Of a DNA stretch of 64,000 nucleotides, positions 18,730 to 29,336 are shown piece by piece. The stretch is from Epithemia pelagica (lineage: Eukaryota > Bacillariophyta > Bacillariophyceae > Surirellales > Surirellaceae). The stretch lies in the NCBI GenBank assembly GCA_946965045.2, contig OX337232.1:2914001-2978000 (forward strand). The letters run 5' to 3'. A model generated the notes under the pieces. That model saw only the letters and a program-made list of their open reading frames with translations. It made no database searches and was not told the DNA's origin. A program made the translations under genes and the position numbers. Positions within the stretch are counted from its first letter, which is position 1. Every line of letters begins with the position of its first letter.

Positions 18730-21700
18730 GTGGATGATGTTATCAACGATTCTAATTTTGATGCTCTTAGTGCCTCGTCCTCTGTTACTCTATGGACTGA
18801 CCGACCTTCTACCAAACAACCTCCTGAAGCTTTCCCCACCCCTCCCCGGTCCATTTCATGCACCACCAAGTCCCCTCAACATCTGGTTGACAGAGGTGAA
18901 CGGGGTTTTCGCGAAGACCTTTCGTGTCTTCTTTTGGGTCAAGGCAGTTGCTACTGGGGCTTGTCTTTAAACCCTGGGGATTGGTCGGGAGTTTACATGC
19001 TCGCCTCGGAATACGAATCTTACAGAGCCGACCCTTTTTGGCGCCATGTTGGGGAACATTTCAAGTCCAAACTCTACCTTGTGCCAAGCATCGACTTGGT
19101 GTTGGGTCGCGGCCTCATTTCCGTTGTTCTCATGGAAGGTGACCCAGATTACTTGCAACAGCAACTGGTGTCTGTTCCCAGTGACTGGTCCGTGCTATTG
19201 CTTCTCCCTTCTGGTTGGACGCGACCAGTCCTCCCAGGTGTGCAATGGCTTTCCATCACGCACAAACAATGTGGTGGCATTACAACCGCGCGGGTCAATG
19301 TCGGCCGTCGCCATATCGTCTCGCTGTATTTCAAACTCACGGTGCGGCGTACCATCTCGGCGGTGTTGAATCATTCCATTCGTCCCCAACCCTGTGACAC
19401 CACTGGTCCTCCTTGTAAGCATTACTCGGACACGAGTTTGTTGCATACTCGAATGGTTCATCAGCCCGTTCGAGTCCCTACCACCTTTTACAAGTCTGGT
19501 TGGGGCTATCGACCACTCACTGCTGCCGAATTGGGTACGGCATATGACTTGCCTTTGTGGATTGATCCGTCTTCCCCCGGGTTCGATTGGTGGTACTCTC
19601 ATCTCCTTAACCCCCGATTCGTTCCCATCAAGATTCCATCCACCCTCCTGACGGCGGCCCTTCCTCATCTCAACCCGGTCTTGATCCATAAGACGTGCGA
19701 ACACGCCGGTATCAAGCGCGATCCCACACCTCTGTCCCCTGTCACACCCAAACGGGGACGCTGGAGCCCTCTTTCCCAAGAAACCACGAAAGACGGCCAA
19801 TTGGGTACCACCTTTCCCTCCATCAAGGCTTTCCTCGCGCATTCCACCTGGTTAGATGAGTCTTTGGTTGTTGCCAAAGCCACCAAGGCCGATGACGCCG
19901 TTACTCCCTTTTGGTTATGGGATCAACGTATTCTCGGGGTCTTTCCTTGGCTCTCCGCCCGCGCCCTGAATGGTTTTCGGTTGCTTGGACTTCGCTGGTG
20001 GCGTCGCTGTCTCTTCAAAAGTTTTCTTTTGTATTTGGTCGAGCGGTTTGGCCACAACTGGGGGAGTCTTCGTCACTCTGCTCCTCCCTCAACAGGGGGG
20101 GATTCTTTTTCTCTCCCTCAGGTTTGTCTAGCTGGTTGTTCTGTGCTGTCGCAACTCCTGTCAGCCAGCTGGTGGGAATGGGACAATGGCTCGTCTCTCG
20201 TGTTCTGGCGTTGGAACGGCCCAGACCAACAGCGACATGCTTACTTGGGTCAACCCATTCACGTTATGGATGATCTCCCCCACAACCATAGAGCGCAACG
20301 TGCGCCAGCCGACGATTCCATCCAACGCGTCGCTGAAAAACTGAGTAAAGTCATTTCGCGGGGCTATTTCGATCAAGGCCAACCCATCGAAAGCCTTACC
20401 GACTATTTTGATGTCCCTAAAGGCCCTACCGACATCAGAATGGTATACAATGGAACCAGTTCGGGATTGAATGACGCCCTTTGGGCACCAAACTTTTGGC
20501 TTCCAACCGCTGAGGCATCCCTACGCCTTCTCACGTGCGACTCTTACTGTGGAGATATGGACCTAGGGGAAATGTTTTTGAACTTCCCCATGGACCATAC
20601 TCTTCGACCATACGCGGGCGTCGACCTTAGACCCATCAAGTCCTACTTGCCTGACGGTCTGCTTTCTCCACCTTCTCTATCCAAGATTCGGTGGAATAGG
20701 CTATTCATGGGCATGCTACCCAGTCCGTATCATGCTGTGGAGCAATTCTATCTGGCCGAAGAGGTAGCTCGGGGCTCACCTTTTGAACCGGGCAACCCCT
20801 GTGGGTTCGATTCCATTCGTTTTAACATTCCCGGGTCGGCTGACTACTCACCCACCCTTCCCTGGGTAATGAAGTGGAACTCGAAGTCGCAAAGCATAGC
20901 AGGGGACGCTGTTACCTATATGGACGACATCCGTTTCATCGGGTCAACAGCAGAGAATGCTTGGCAAGTTGCCAGACGTTTGGCATCTCGTCTACAACAC
21001 ATGGGGATTCAAGACGCGCCGCGCAAACGCCGTCCACCATCCAAAACACCCGGCGCATGGGCGGGTTCAATCCAACAAGTGTCAGAAACTGCGGTATCCA
21101 AGACGGTGACTCAAGAGAAGTGGGATAAAGCACGTACCATCGCCCAACGATATACTGATGGCTTCAAGAAGTCACCAACTCCCGCTTTTTCGCACAAACA
21201 AATGCAACGAGATGTCGGTTTTCTCGTCCATGTGGCAATGACCTTCTCCTCCCTCATGCCGTTCTTAAAAGGCTTCTATTTGACCATGAACGCTTGGCGG
21301 GGAGGAAGAAACAAGGATGGATGGAAACTCAGTTCCAAGGAGTGGATTGCTCATCTGCAACCCAAATTGTCGGATGCTGATGTAGACACCCTTTGCGGTT
21401 TCTTGGATGAACCAGACGAGGATGGCACCAAAACCTCAAGCCATGATTCACCGCCCGAGGCTCCAAACAACAAAGACTCTCCACCAAGAACTGTTTATCC
21501 CGTACCGCGCCTTGCATCGGATGTCAAAGCCATTGCTGCAATGTTCGACTCTGAACACCCTCCGGTCATGCAAGTTAGATCCGCATCCATCTTTGTCGCC
21601 ATATACGGTGCAGGAGACGCCTCGGGAGCAGGCTTCGGTTCAGCCATCTTACTACCACAAAAGTCCCTCTCCTACAGAATCGGCGTCTGGCGACAAGACG

Positions 21701-22707
21701 TTATTCACGGGGAATCTTCAAACTGGCGCGAGTTTACTAACTGTGTAGAGGCAATGGAAGAAGAAGCAAGCAAAGGGAACCTCACGAACACCGAGCTCTT
21801 CTTCTTCACCGACAATACTACGGTTGAAAGATCCTTCTACAAAGGTTCTTCCTCCAGTGAGAAGCTCCTGGAACTGATCATCCGACTCCGCCGTCTGGAG
21901 ATGCGCCATTCTTTGCGCCTCCATATCTCCCACGTTTCGGGGAAAAGAATGATAGCTTGGGGAGTCGATGGGCTATCCCGAGGCCAAGTCAATGAGGGAG
22001 TGATGGCCGGAAAACCCATGCTCTCCTTTATACCGCTTCACAAACACCCCCTACAAATGTCTAAACCTCTTTTCCATTGGGTCAAGTCATGGTTAGGCCC
22101 AAAGGCGGAGCTTCTCAACCCGATCGATTGGTTCACCACGGGCCATGACATTCGCGGTTGGACCCTCCCCACTGCCACTCAGAAACTGTCCCTGCCAATA
22201 TTAAGGCCAGGACATTTCATCTGGAGCGCCCCACCTGGGGCAGCAGACGTTGCTATTGAAGAACTGAGGAAAGCAAGGCACAAACGCCAAAAATCAACCC
22301 ATGTCTTCCTGTGTCAACGTCTCTTGACTCCGAGGTGGTATAAACAATTGCACAAAGCGTGCGACCTTGTCATTGAGATTCCCGCAAAAACTTACTTCTG
22401 GCCAAAGGAACATTATGAACCTCTCATCATTGGTTTCGTTTTTCCTTTTATTAGATCCAAACCGTGGCAACTCAGAGGCACACCCAAGATGTTCGCAATG
22501 GAACGGTCTTTGCGAAAACTGTGGGAAGAGGATGAACTGGTTGGACGGGATCTTCTGCGGAAATTTTGTGTACAAGCTTGGAAAATGGGATCCATGTCAC
22601 AACGCATGGTGTCCCGAGTGTTATTCTTCGAACAACGAAACGAAGTTCTACATAGCCTCCCAAGAATCCCTAAAAGAAGACGACGACGAGGACCGAATAA
22701 TCGCTAA
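18730..22707 (+). CDS. YR-element reverse transcriptase and RNase H
   Basis: About 1325 residues; the first codon is GTG and no ATG occurs for about 90 codons, so translation probably depends on the upstream frame. The RT spans about residues 560-800: F-D-V-P-K-G-P-T-D-I-R-M-V-Y-N-G-T, G-D-M-D-L-G-E-M-F-L-N-F (first catalytic Asp) and T-Y-M-D-D-I-R-F (catalytic pair), all intact. RNase H follows at about 950-1100 with G-D-A-S-G-A-G-F-G, S-N-W-R-E-F, F-F-T-D-N and a terminal G-V-D-G-L-S-R-G. A C-terminal region with R-L-L-T-P-R-W-Y-K-Q-L and F-W-P-K-E-H-Y-E-P-L is a conserved extension seen in DIRS-like elements of protists and fungi. All catalytic residues I can check are present. Confidence 0.85.
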   Translation: MDDVINDSNFDALSASSSVTLWTDRPSTKQPPEAFPTPPRSISCTTKSPQHLVDRGERGFREDLSCLLLGQGSCYWGLSLNPGDWSGVYMLASEYESYRADPFWRHVGEHFKSKLYLVPSIDLVLGRGLISVVLMEGDPDYLQQQLVSVPSDWSVLLLLPSGWTRPVLPGVQWLSITHKQCGGITTARVNVGRRHIVSLYFKLTVRRTISAVLNHSIRPQPCDTTGPPCKHYSDTSLLHTRMVHQPVRVPTTFYKSGWGYRPLTAAELGTAYDLPLWIDPSSPGFDWWYSHLLNPRFVPIKIPSTLLTAALPHLNPVLIHKTCEHAGIKRDPTPLSPVTPKRGRWSPLSQETTKDGQLGTTFPSIKAFLAHSTWLDESLVVAKATKADDAVTPFWLWDQRILGVFPWLSARALNGFRLLGLRWWRRCLFKSFLLYLVERFGHNWGSLRHSAPPSTGGDSFSLPQVCLAGCSVLSQLLSASWWEWDNGSSLVFWRWNGPDQQRHAYLGQPIHVMDDLPHNHRAQRAPADDSIQRVAEKLSKVISRGYFDQGQPIESLTDYFDVPKGPTDIRMVYNGTSSGLNDALWAPNFWLPTAEASLRLLTCDSYCGDMDLGEMFLNFPMDHTLRPYAGVDLRPIKSYLPDGLLSPPSLSKIRWNRLFMGMLPSPYHAVEQFYLAEEVARGSPFEPGNPCGFDSIRFNIPGSADYSPTLPWVMKWNSKSQSIAGDAVTYMDDIRFIGSTAENAWQVARRLASRLQHMGIQDAPRKRRPPSKTPGAWAGSIQQVSETAVSKTVTQEKWDKARTIAQRYTDGFKKSPTPAFSHKQMQRDVGFLVHVAMTFSSLMPFLKGFYLTMNAWRGGRNKDGWKLSSKEWIAHLQPKLSDADVDTLCGFLDEPDEDGTKTSSHDSPPEAPNNKDSPPRTVYPVPRLASDVKAIAAMFDSEHPPVMQVRSASIFVAIYGAGDASGAGFGSAILLPQKSLSYRIGVWRQDVIHGESSNWREFTNCVEAMEEEASKGNLTNTELFFFTDNTTVERSFYKGSSSSEKLLELIIRLRRLEMRHSLRLHISHVSGKRMIAWGVDGLSRGQVNEGVMAGKPMLSFIPLHKHPLQMSKPLFHWVKSWLGPKAELLNPIDWFTTGHDIRGWTLPTATQKLSLPILRPGHFIWSAPPGAADVAIEELRKARHKRQKSTHVFLCQRLLTPRWYKQLHKACDLVIEIPAKTYFWPKEHYEPLIIGFVFPFIRSKPWQLRGTPKMFAMERSLRKLWEEDELVGRDLLRKFCVQAWKMGSMSQRMVSRVLFFEQRNEVLHSLPRIPKRRRRRGPNNR

Positions 22708-24025
22708 GGAGTGGCGAACCAGAACTAAAGACAAAACCAACGATTTCATGGCTGCGCGAAAGGGTGATCACTTAATCACTCCCTTCGAGTGCGACCTTTG
22801 CATCTTCCGAAAGCTCAGAGACTGCAACCCAGATCCTCAATGCGTACAGGACCAATATCTTTGTCATTGCATCAGACGAATGAACCTCGACTCTTTTTGG
22901 AGCCGGGCATCCAGCACCGTCAAGCAAAACCATCTCCATGTACGAAAAATGATAGAGCGATCCTCCAAAGTCGGAATTCCACACGGACCCTTCATCCGTA
23001 CTCATCCTTTTCCCTCCCACGACCATTGTGGGTATCACATAGCCTTTCTCATGCTGGATGCCTCTCTGGATGAGGGACGATATCATAAAGGCCACAAGCA
23101 ATTTGATTCAATCCGAAAAATTCGCTCAGCTTATTCAAACTACGTTCGATCCACACCTTCCACCTTGGCCTTGGGATCCTCCCTTACACTACTTGACAAC
23201 AACGGAAAATCCGCGTCACGGATTGGACAAGATGAAAGCAGTTCCCTGTGGTTTTCTAGATTCGTTGAAGGATGTCGTCGTCGAATGGGGCAAGACTGGA
23301 GGCCTGATCAAGCGCTCACTCCAGAACTTCTTCTAGTGTTACTCGACTTGTTGGAACACAAGATTCTGGGATCCCAAAACAACAATGAAAAGTACTTCAT
23401 GGTCTTGGCCGGCACCTACTTCACCACGTCTTATGTTCTATCCTTACGTGGCCCAGAAGGTCTTTTGCTCGACCTTGAAGGGATATTAAAATTCTCGGAA
23501 TCCCTATCGGACAAAAACGCCATACTGATCTCCTTGTGGGGTCAGTTCAAGGGAGAGCATCTAGAACGAAATCATCTTCTCCCATCCATCAATGTAACCG
23601 CGAGCGGTATCAATATACGCCGTTGGATCAAACGAGCAACCACTCTTTGCCAGAACAATGGACGAATTCGAGGCCCTCTGATGATGCATAAATCCGGAGA
23701 AATCATCACCGCCAGAGAACTTGACGACTTGCTTCACCAACTACTACTCTCGGCCTACAATCTCCACCCCAATCTTTTTCCCTCCACTGCTATTCAAAGC
23801 GAGGTAGACATCCCTTTGAAATACTCCTGTTTTCGATCCTTCCGACGCGGCTCTAACACCCGAGCCAAGGAAATGGGTGTAACTTCACCTGACATCGATG
23901 TTGTCAACCGATGGAGAACTCGGGAAAAAGCTGGCACAAGAAAACCAGGTGGATCCATTGATCAAATGTACACTGACCTTTCCATGTTAGTGGGACCCTT
24001 CCTTCGCTACACTTCAAAAATGTGA
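22415..24025 (+). CDS. YR-element tyrosine recombinase
   Basis: It overlaps the end of pol in the +1 frame; the first in-frame ATG is at 22415, giving about 536 residues. The N-terminal part has Cys pairs (C-E-N-C, C-P-E-C, C-D-L-C), possibly zinc-binding. The catalytic domain is at the end: L-S-L-R-G-P-E-G fits the first Arg box, S-F-R-R-G-S the second Arg box (in place of H-x-x-R), N-R-W-R follows, and M-Y-T-D near the C-terminus supplies the Tyr nucleophile. This set is typical of DIRS-type recombinases, which insert a circular DNA copy without target duplication. The stop (TGA, 24023-24025) lies 27 bases before repeat B1. Confidence 0.85.
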   Translation: MNLSSLVSFFLLLDPNRGNSEAHPRCSQWNGLCENCGKRMNWLDGIFCGNFVYKLGKWDPCHNAWCPECYSSNNETKFYIASQESLKEDDDEDRIIAKEWRTRTKDKTNDFMAARKGDHLITPFECDLCIFRKLRDCNPDPQCVQDQYLCHCIRRMNLDSFWSRASSTVKQNHLHVRKMIERSSKVGIPHGPFIRTHPFPSHDHCGYHIAFLMLDASLDEGRYHKGHKQFDSIRKIRSAYSNYVRSTPSTLALGSSLTLLDNNGKSASRIGQDESSSLWFSRFVEGCRRRMGQDWRPDQALTPELLLVLLDLLEHKILGSQNNNEKYFMVLAGTYFTTSYVLSLRGPEGLLLDLEGILKFSESLSDKNAILISLWGQFKGEHLERNHLLPSINVTASGINIRRWIKRATTLCQNNGRIRGPLMMHKSGEIITARELDDLLHQLLLSAYNLHPNLFPSTAIQSEVDIPLKYSCFRSFRRGSNTRAKEMGVTSPDIDVVNRWRTREKAGTRKPGGSIDQMYTDLSMLVGPFLRYTSKM

Positions 24026-24052
24026 CGGAACAAACAAGATTCTCGACAGTGG

Positions 24053-24498
24053 GGGTATTTTGGGGCCAACAGGTTGTCCCGGTGCTGACATGGCAAAGCC
24101 CGGACACCTGCTCCAGGAGCAGAGAGTTCAGTTCAGCGAGAGATGACCGCCTGCATTCCAACGGCGACGATTGCATGGTGCTACCTGATCGTCCCCGGCG
24201 GAACAAATGGAGGAGTCACGGGATTCTCTTGTTTGTTCTAATTCTTTGCTCTACGGATGCGGTCTCCTTCACTTTCTTCGAAAGTGTCGACCCTTGGAGG
24301 TGAAGGGCTTCCCCCTTAACCCCCCACATTACGATACAACTAATCGTTGTCATCGGTTGAATCTAATTCATTAAGTTATATACTTCTGCTCAGTGCTCTA
24401 ACTCTTATCCTGCTGATCCTCACACATCTTCCCTGCATCGTGAGTGAGGAGGAGGAAGGCTAAGCTGTGGGAGTATGAGAAGGTTTCGACGACCGCCC
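24053..24498 (+). repeat. Split direct repeat B1
   Basis: 446 bp, apparently identical to 25023-25468 (offset 970). It abuts repeat A2, sharing the C at 24498. Confidence 0.9.
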
Positions 24499-24975
24499 TA
24501 CGAGTACGACCAAGTTATCCTGGGACAAAGGAGAGACGACCAGACAGCCACCAACTTAGACATCAAGATTGTCGGTCTTTCACCTAACGCAAGGCGACCC
24601 ATGGAAGCGAGCGAGTCAACCAGTATAGCCGTTGGAAACGCGGGGCGTCCCACTCGGAACTTACTATTCTAAACCTTGCTCCGATTCGCAATTGGTATAA
24701 GATCTGACTTCTTACACCAAAACCAAGAGTGGGACAATGTCAAAGCATCATGCTGTCAGTTCAACCAAACCAGCGTCCGACAATCCCGAACCTCAATCAC
24801 TAATGTCCCTTCCCTGGCGACCAGCCATTTCCGCCACGGAGGCGTTCCGCGGCTACGTCAGATCACAGAAAAGAGAAAAGAGCCAACTTAGCTCACTCTT
24901 CCAATTCACCACGTTCAGACGGCAAAGGCTTGATCACCTTTGGCGCTGTTCAGGAATTTGTAGAGGAACTTCGGC
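24498..24975 (+). repeat. Split direct repeat A2
   Basis: Second copy of A1 (15757-16234), 478 bp. A 47-base pyrimidine-rich spacer (24976-25022) separates it from B2. Confidence 0.9.
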
Positions 24976-25022
24976 GCTCCAACTATCACACATAGTTTTT
25001 TCTTTCCCACCCTTCCCGCCCT

Positions 25023-25468
25023 GGGTATTTTGGGGCCAACAGGTTGTCCCGGTGCTGACATGGCAAAGCCCGGACACCTGCTCCAGGAGCAGAGAGTTCA
25101 GTTCAGCGAGAGATGACCGCCTGCATTCCAACGGCGACGATTGCATGGTGCTACCTGATCGTCCCCGGCGGAACAAATGGAGGAGTCACGGGATTCTCTT
25201 GTTTGTTCTAATTCTTTGCTCTACGGATGCGGTCTCCTTCACTTTCTTCGAAAGTGTCGACCCTTGGAGGTGAAGGGCTTCCCCCTTAACCCCCCACATT
25301 ACGATACAACTAATCGTTGTCATCGGTTGAATCTAATTCATTAAGTTATATACTTCTGCTCAGTGCTCTAACTCTTATCCTGCTGATCCTCACACATCTT
25401 CCCTGCATCGTGAGTGAGGAGGAGGAAGGCTAAGCTGTGGGAGTATGAGAAGGTTTCGACGACCGCCC
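25023..25468 (+). repeat. Split direct repeat B2 (right end of YR element)
   Basis: Second copy of B1. It ends gaccgccc; from 25469 (aagggtac) the sequence is host DNA. Confidence 0.9.
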
Positions 25469-26800
25469 AAGGGTACTTAACGGAAGTTGCAGAGGATGTT
25501 GATGCGGAATGCAAAAAGGAGAAGTACCAGACGAGCGAAATGATTCGGAATCGTTCTTGTTGGTGGGATTGCCATTTCCCCTCTTCTTACAACCCACAAT
25601 CCGCTTTTTCCTCAATGCTTTTAGCATGTGTCTAGACACGCCACGCGCTAGAGGTTTCACAGTGAGCCTCCATCTCAATTCTCCAGACGCCACATTGCTG
25701 CTTGAGCATCTTGGACAGTTTTTAGTATGTGTCCTGGACGAGAGAAACCCCTCCTCTTTTCCTAAATACTTAAACGATATCAAGACATAGTCGGACACGC
25801 TGTATTCACAATCCGACTGGCTTTTGTTATCAAAAGGAACCTTCCAGCAGAACCTGCCGCAAGAACAAGACGGTTTGCCATTGTCTTGTTATGGTCTGGG
25901 ATCCGAAAAAGTGGAGGCGGGTCGGATGCAAGGGCTGGGCCATTGTAATAGATGCGAATACCCGTGTACAAACGTGCTACACTGTTATAGTTCAACTCCG
26001 CAACTCTACCCTCTACCGCCGTCCGTGACACTTCGACCTTACTTAAGCCGTACCGCTTCTTTTAACTGCCTCAAGACGCGTCTTGCATGGGAATTTTCAA
26101 AAGTGCTCCCCAAACGCACGCGTCCACGAATCAATCAAGGCACAATCAGTCGTACACTGTGTCGAGGAAGAGTCGAAGCGCCTCCTTTGGCCTTTGGCAC
26201 CATCCAAACGCCTAATAATGGACAACCATAATATATCTGAGCCTCTGTCCATCATCGTCATGTTCTGATTTCTGATGTAGCAGCACATAGAGCTTGTGGC
26301 GCACTCCGATCTTTGGCCAATCTTTAGATATATGGAGGGAGTCCGAGCGCGTGTGGGAGTGTGGTGAGTTGCCCGAACGAACACCACCACGAAATTATGC
26401 GCTTCCAACGTTCCTTTTGTCTCGACTCCCATCCAATCAGCCCACCGACACTTTACGTACCCGTCGTGGCATGGGTTCTGTCTTGTGGTCCCACGAAACG
26501 CGCATGTTCTCACACTCCTTGCTGCTTTGTTACGGAACAAAAGGAAACCAGGGACTTTTTGGACCGTCCAACCGCCTCTTCCAAATAACACAAGATTTTG
26601 ATCGGACGGCAGCAGGAATGGCAGGTGGCAGGGGATTCAAAAAGCTTCTGTCCTCTTCCCCTTCTAGTATCATATTTTACGTTTTGAGGACTTGCAACCA
26701 CACAAAAAATCAAAGGCCTCTCCCATCAAGCTCATTTCCTCCAAACCATTCATTTTTTATTCCTCTCTCTACCAACCAACCACAAGAACAGAATCCTATC
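25469..26800. other. Intergenic DNA upstream of the TPR-like gene
   Basis: I see no supported gene. The frame of the downstream gene is open back to 26294 but its composition there is not protein-like. The last 130 bases before the ATG are pyrimidine-rich (cctctctctacc), as often seen at diatom gene starts. Confidence 0.45.
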
Positions 26801-28321
26801 ATGGCGTCGTCCAGCTCTACCATTCACCATGCCATTGCTTTGAACAACCATGCTGTTTCCTTGTTGCATCTCAAGAATCCTCCGACTGGTGGTGGTCAGC
26901 ACCACAGCCACCACCACCACCAGACAAAGTGCGGCACCCCTCATGCCTTGTCTCGTGCGGCAACGGAATTCAAACAGGCTGTGGTCCTAGTGGAATCCAA
27001 ACTACGCCAAATTTGCAAGGATCGTCATACTTTCAACATTCCCGTACTCCAAGCCTTCCCACAAGTGTCTTCTTCTTCTTCTTCTTCTCACAAGATTCTT
27101 GCAGTGACTCCCCGTTCGGCCAGTGAACCAATCGCTTGGACCAGGAGCCACAACCAATTCGAGGATGATCCCGAACTCTTCCAACGCTTTTTTGTCATTG
27201 AACAACAACAACTGCAACATCCACAGCATGGCAGTGGCAATGGTACCGGAGAACGGGTTCTAGAGGCCATGGACGAAGAGGACCATCATCCAGTCCCAGC
27301 AACACAATGCCGCAACAGTGTTACGAATGCCACGACAGAGTCCACCTCCCAGTTGTCTACCAGTCGACAAGATATTCCTTCTTCTATGGATTGTTCCCCC
27401 AGTCATCCTTATCGTCATCCTCCTCACCACGAGATGGAGGATGCGAATGGAACCTCGACCCGATCCTCCTCCTCCTCCAGCTCTTTTGCTAGGGTTGCTA
27501 CCACGACTACTAGCAGCACTCTCCACCAAGGACTGTGTACCATGGTATGCGGGTCAGATCCTAATGCTCCTATTCAAGAACAAGATTCTTCTTCTTCGTG
27601 TGCCCCTTCTCCTTTTACTGGTACAGCTCCTACATGGAAGGATGATAATGCCTCTCGTACAACAGGCGGTACCAAAACAACAACAAGTTCTTCTTGGAGC
27701 CTTGATTCAACACGGGATTTGGACGAAACCGAAATGAAGAATGCCGCCCTTTGTTTGGGAGTTTCCACCTTTAATTTGGCCTTGTTTCGTCATTTACGGT
27801 ACAAACAACAGCAACGACAACGCATGTGTATTGGCAATCACCACCATCACCACAAGCAAGGCAACCTTCCCCACATTATTGCCACCTTGTACGAATCGGC
27901 CTTTGTGTTGTTGACCCAAGTCGCCGAGGTGCGCATTCAAGATTCGGCGGCCCTCATCTTGTTGGCCATTTGTACCAATCTGTGTGCCTTGTATTATCAA
28001 GACTTGGCCGATTTGGATCAGGTTCGACACTGGAAACAGCAATTGTCTCAAGATCCCTTTGTGTCCAGTCTCCGGTACCATTACATGCACTATCAACAAC
28101 AACGACTAGAACAACAACAACAACAAGCTCTTGTACAAGACGAGAATCAAGGTTTCCGTACCATGATGCTGGACCGTGATGACGAGGACGACTCTGTGGT
28201 TCATTCTCGCAACGACGATAGTACAATACAGAATGACCATGACGATGACGACGACGACATGTTTCGATGCATTCACTTGACGTCTTCCATTCAAGGTTTG
28301 TATGGAGCGCGCGCCGCCTAA
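26801..28321 (+). CDS. TPR-like protein of unknown function
   Basis: The start is ATG 26801, the first Met after a pyrimidine-rich leader (506 residues). The N-terminus has N-N-H-A-V-S-L-L-H-L-K followed by A-A-T-E-F-K-Q-A-V-V-L, which fits one TPR-like helical hairpin split by a His-rich insertion. The middle (about residues 85-310) is low complexity: Ser, Thr, His and Gln runs. The C-terminal third has further paired helices: A-A-L-C-L-G-V-S-T-F-N-L-A-L-F, then L-Y-E-S-A-F-V-L-L, and A-L-I-L-L-A-I-C-T-N-L-C with a following L-D-Q-V-R-H-W-K-Q-Q-L. This layout matches a large, uncharacterised diatom family with divergent TPRs. It ends with an Asp-rich tail. No signal peptide or membrane segment. 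It is convergent with the gene at 29337-32429. Confidence 0.65.
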   Translation: MASSSSTIHHAIALNNHAVSLLHLKNPPTGGGQHHSHHHHQTKCGTPHALSRAATEFKQAVVLVESKLRQICKDRHTFNIPVLQAFPQVSSSSSSSHKILAVTPRSASEPIAWTRSHNQFEDDPELFQRFFVIEQQQLQHPQHGSGNGTGERVLEAMDEEDHHPVPATQCRNSVTNATTESTSQLSTSRQDIPSSMDCSPSHPYRHPPHHEMEDANGTSTRSSSSSSSFARVATTTTSSTLHQGLCTMVCGSDPNAPIQEQDSSSSCAPSPFTGTAPTWKDDNASRTTGGTKTTTSSSWSLDSTRDLDETEMKNAALCLGVSTFNLALFRHLRYKQQQRQRMCIGNHHHHHKQGNLPHIIATLYESAFVLLTQVAEVRIQDSAALILLAICTNLCALYYQDLADLDQVRHWKQQLSQDPFVSSLRYHYMHYQQQRLEQQQQQALVQDENQGFRTMMLDRDDEDDSVVHSRNDDSTIQNDHDDDDDDMFRCIHLTSSIQGLYGARAA

Positions 28322-29336
28322 ACGAGCGATGGACCTTCCATCCAGCCCGTTTGTCCTGTACACAAGAAGCATTCTGAAGAATGACAAATAAATGCATCCA
28401 GCCCTTTTGACTTGGAGGACGACCATAACAACAACAACATGATTTTATAGAAAAAGGCGCCGTGAACCCTCCAGGAAGTACTGTATCTTCTTTGCCCCAA
28501 ACCAATCCTGGATTTTACCTACGACTACCGGAACAACCCAAAGGCATACTACATCCGATACGCGTTTAGAGATTCACAAATTAAACCAGAACAAGGCCTG
28601 TATCTACCTACCTAGTTCTCCTAGCACTTGAGCTATATAGTGCTTGCAATCGTGTGGTCCGGGAGGCATAGACCTTACGGCGGGATTAGACTCGAGTCAC
28701 GAAAAACACTAGGGACGGACCAAACCATGGGAATACAACAATTCGAAGGACAACTCCCATCGATGACTCCCGCATAAACAACTCTCTCTTGTTGGGTTGC
28801 GTCTCGTCCAAATGTTTCTAGGAATCTTGTTCTTCACAAACTGAAAGAGCGTGGACGAAACTATAGCCATGGATACCGACGCGGACGACTCCCGCGTTCC
28901 GGCCGGGACTAGGTATACCAATGGACTACCTATACCAAATACCAATAGAGAACTCCCACGGGTTCACAAAAAACGTGCCTTACGGAGAGTCCATCCTACC
29001 TATGTTCTCTGGAGGAGGTTCTTCTAGTCATGCTGTCAATCACCGCGTTGCATCCGTCCTTGTCAAAAAAGCCTATTTTGGTAAAGAAGCAAAGGTTCGA
29101 CTTTTTTCATGACCGAACTCTTTTTTTGGCTAGTCTGATATGGAGTTAGCGATTTCCCTTTCCCATTATTAGAGACACAGGAATGAACAATCTATCCGGA
29201 GCGTTGGTTGGTTGATTCGATTGTATGTTGGTGGTGGCGGTCTATAGTATAGAGCACTTTTAACTTTTAGTTGTACAATTGTGAACGTTCATGACAAGGG
29301 AATTCTTTTAGGAGTAAGGTATTTTTGTATTGCCAA
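28322..29336. other. Intergenic DNA between convergent genes
   Basis: I see no gene or clear repeat. It separates the 3' ends of two convergent genes and should contain both terminators, but no recognisable signal stands out. Confidence 0.4.

Larger units (their letters stand above)
15757..25468 (+). mobile_element. Tyrosine-recombinase retrotransposon with split direct repeats (Ngaro/PAT-like, DIRS order)
   Basis: The repeats are A1 (15757-16234), B1 (24053-24498), A2 (24498-24975) and B2 (25023-25468). The order A1-ORFs-B1-A2-B2 is the split-direct-repeat structure known for the Ngaro and PAT groups of YR retroelements. Both repeat pairs look identical over 478 and 446 bases. Coding order: gag in two pieces, RT plus RNase H with a Y-M-D-D box, then a tyrosine recombinase in an overlapping frame. 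There is no integrase or protease and I see no target duplication, as expected for integration by a tyrosine recombinase. No methyltransferase domain was recognised, which favours Ngaro-like over DIRS/PAT. Confidence 0.9.

Noticed and set aside
15757-25468. YR element read as an ordinary LTR element or as two tandem insertions
   Set aside because: The repeats are split (A and B separated at the left end, B1-A2-B2 at the right), there is a tyrosine recombinase and no integrase or protease, and no target duplication is seen.
26294-26800. N-terminal extension of the TPR-like gene
   Set aside because: The frame is open but begins with a non-ATG codon and has non-coding composition; the ATG at 26801 after a pyrimidine-rich leader is a better start.
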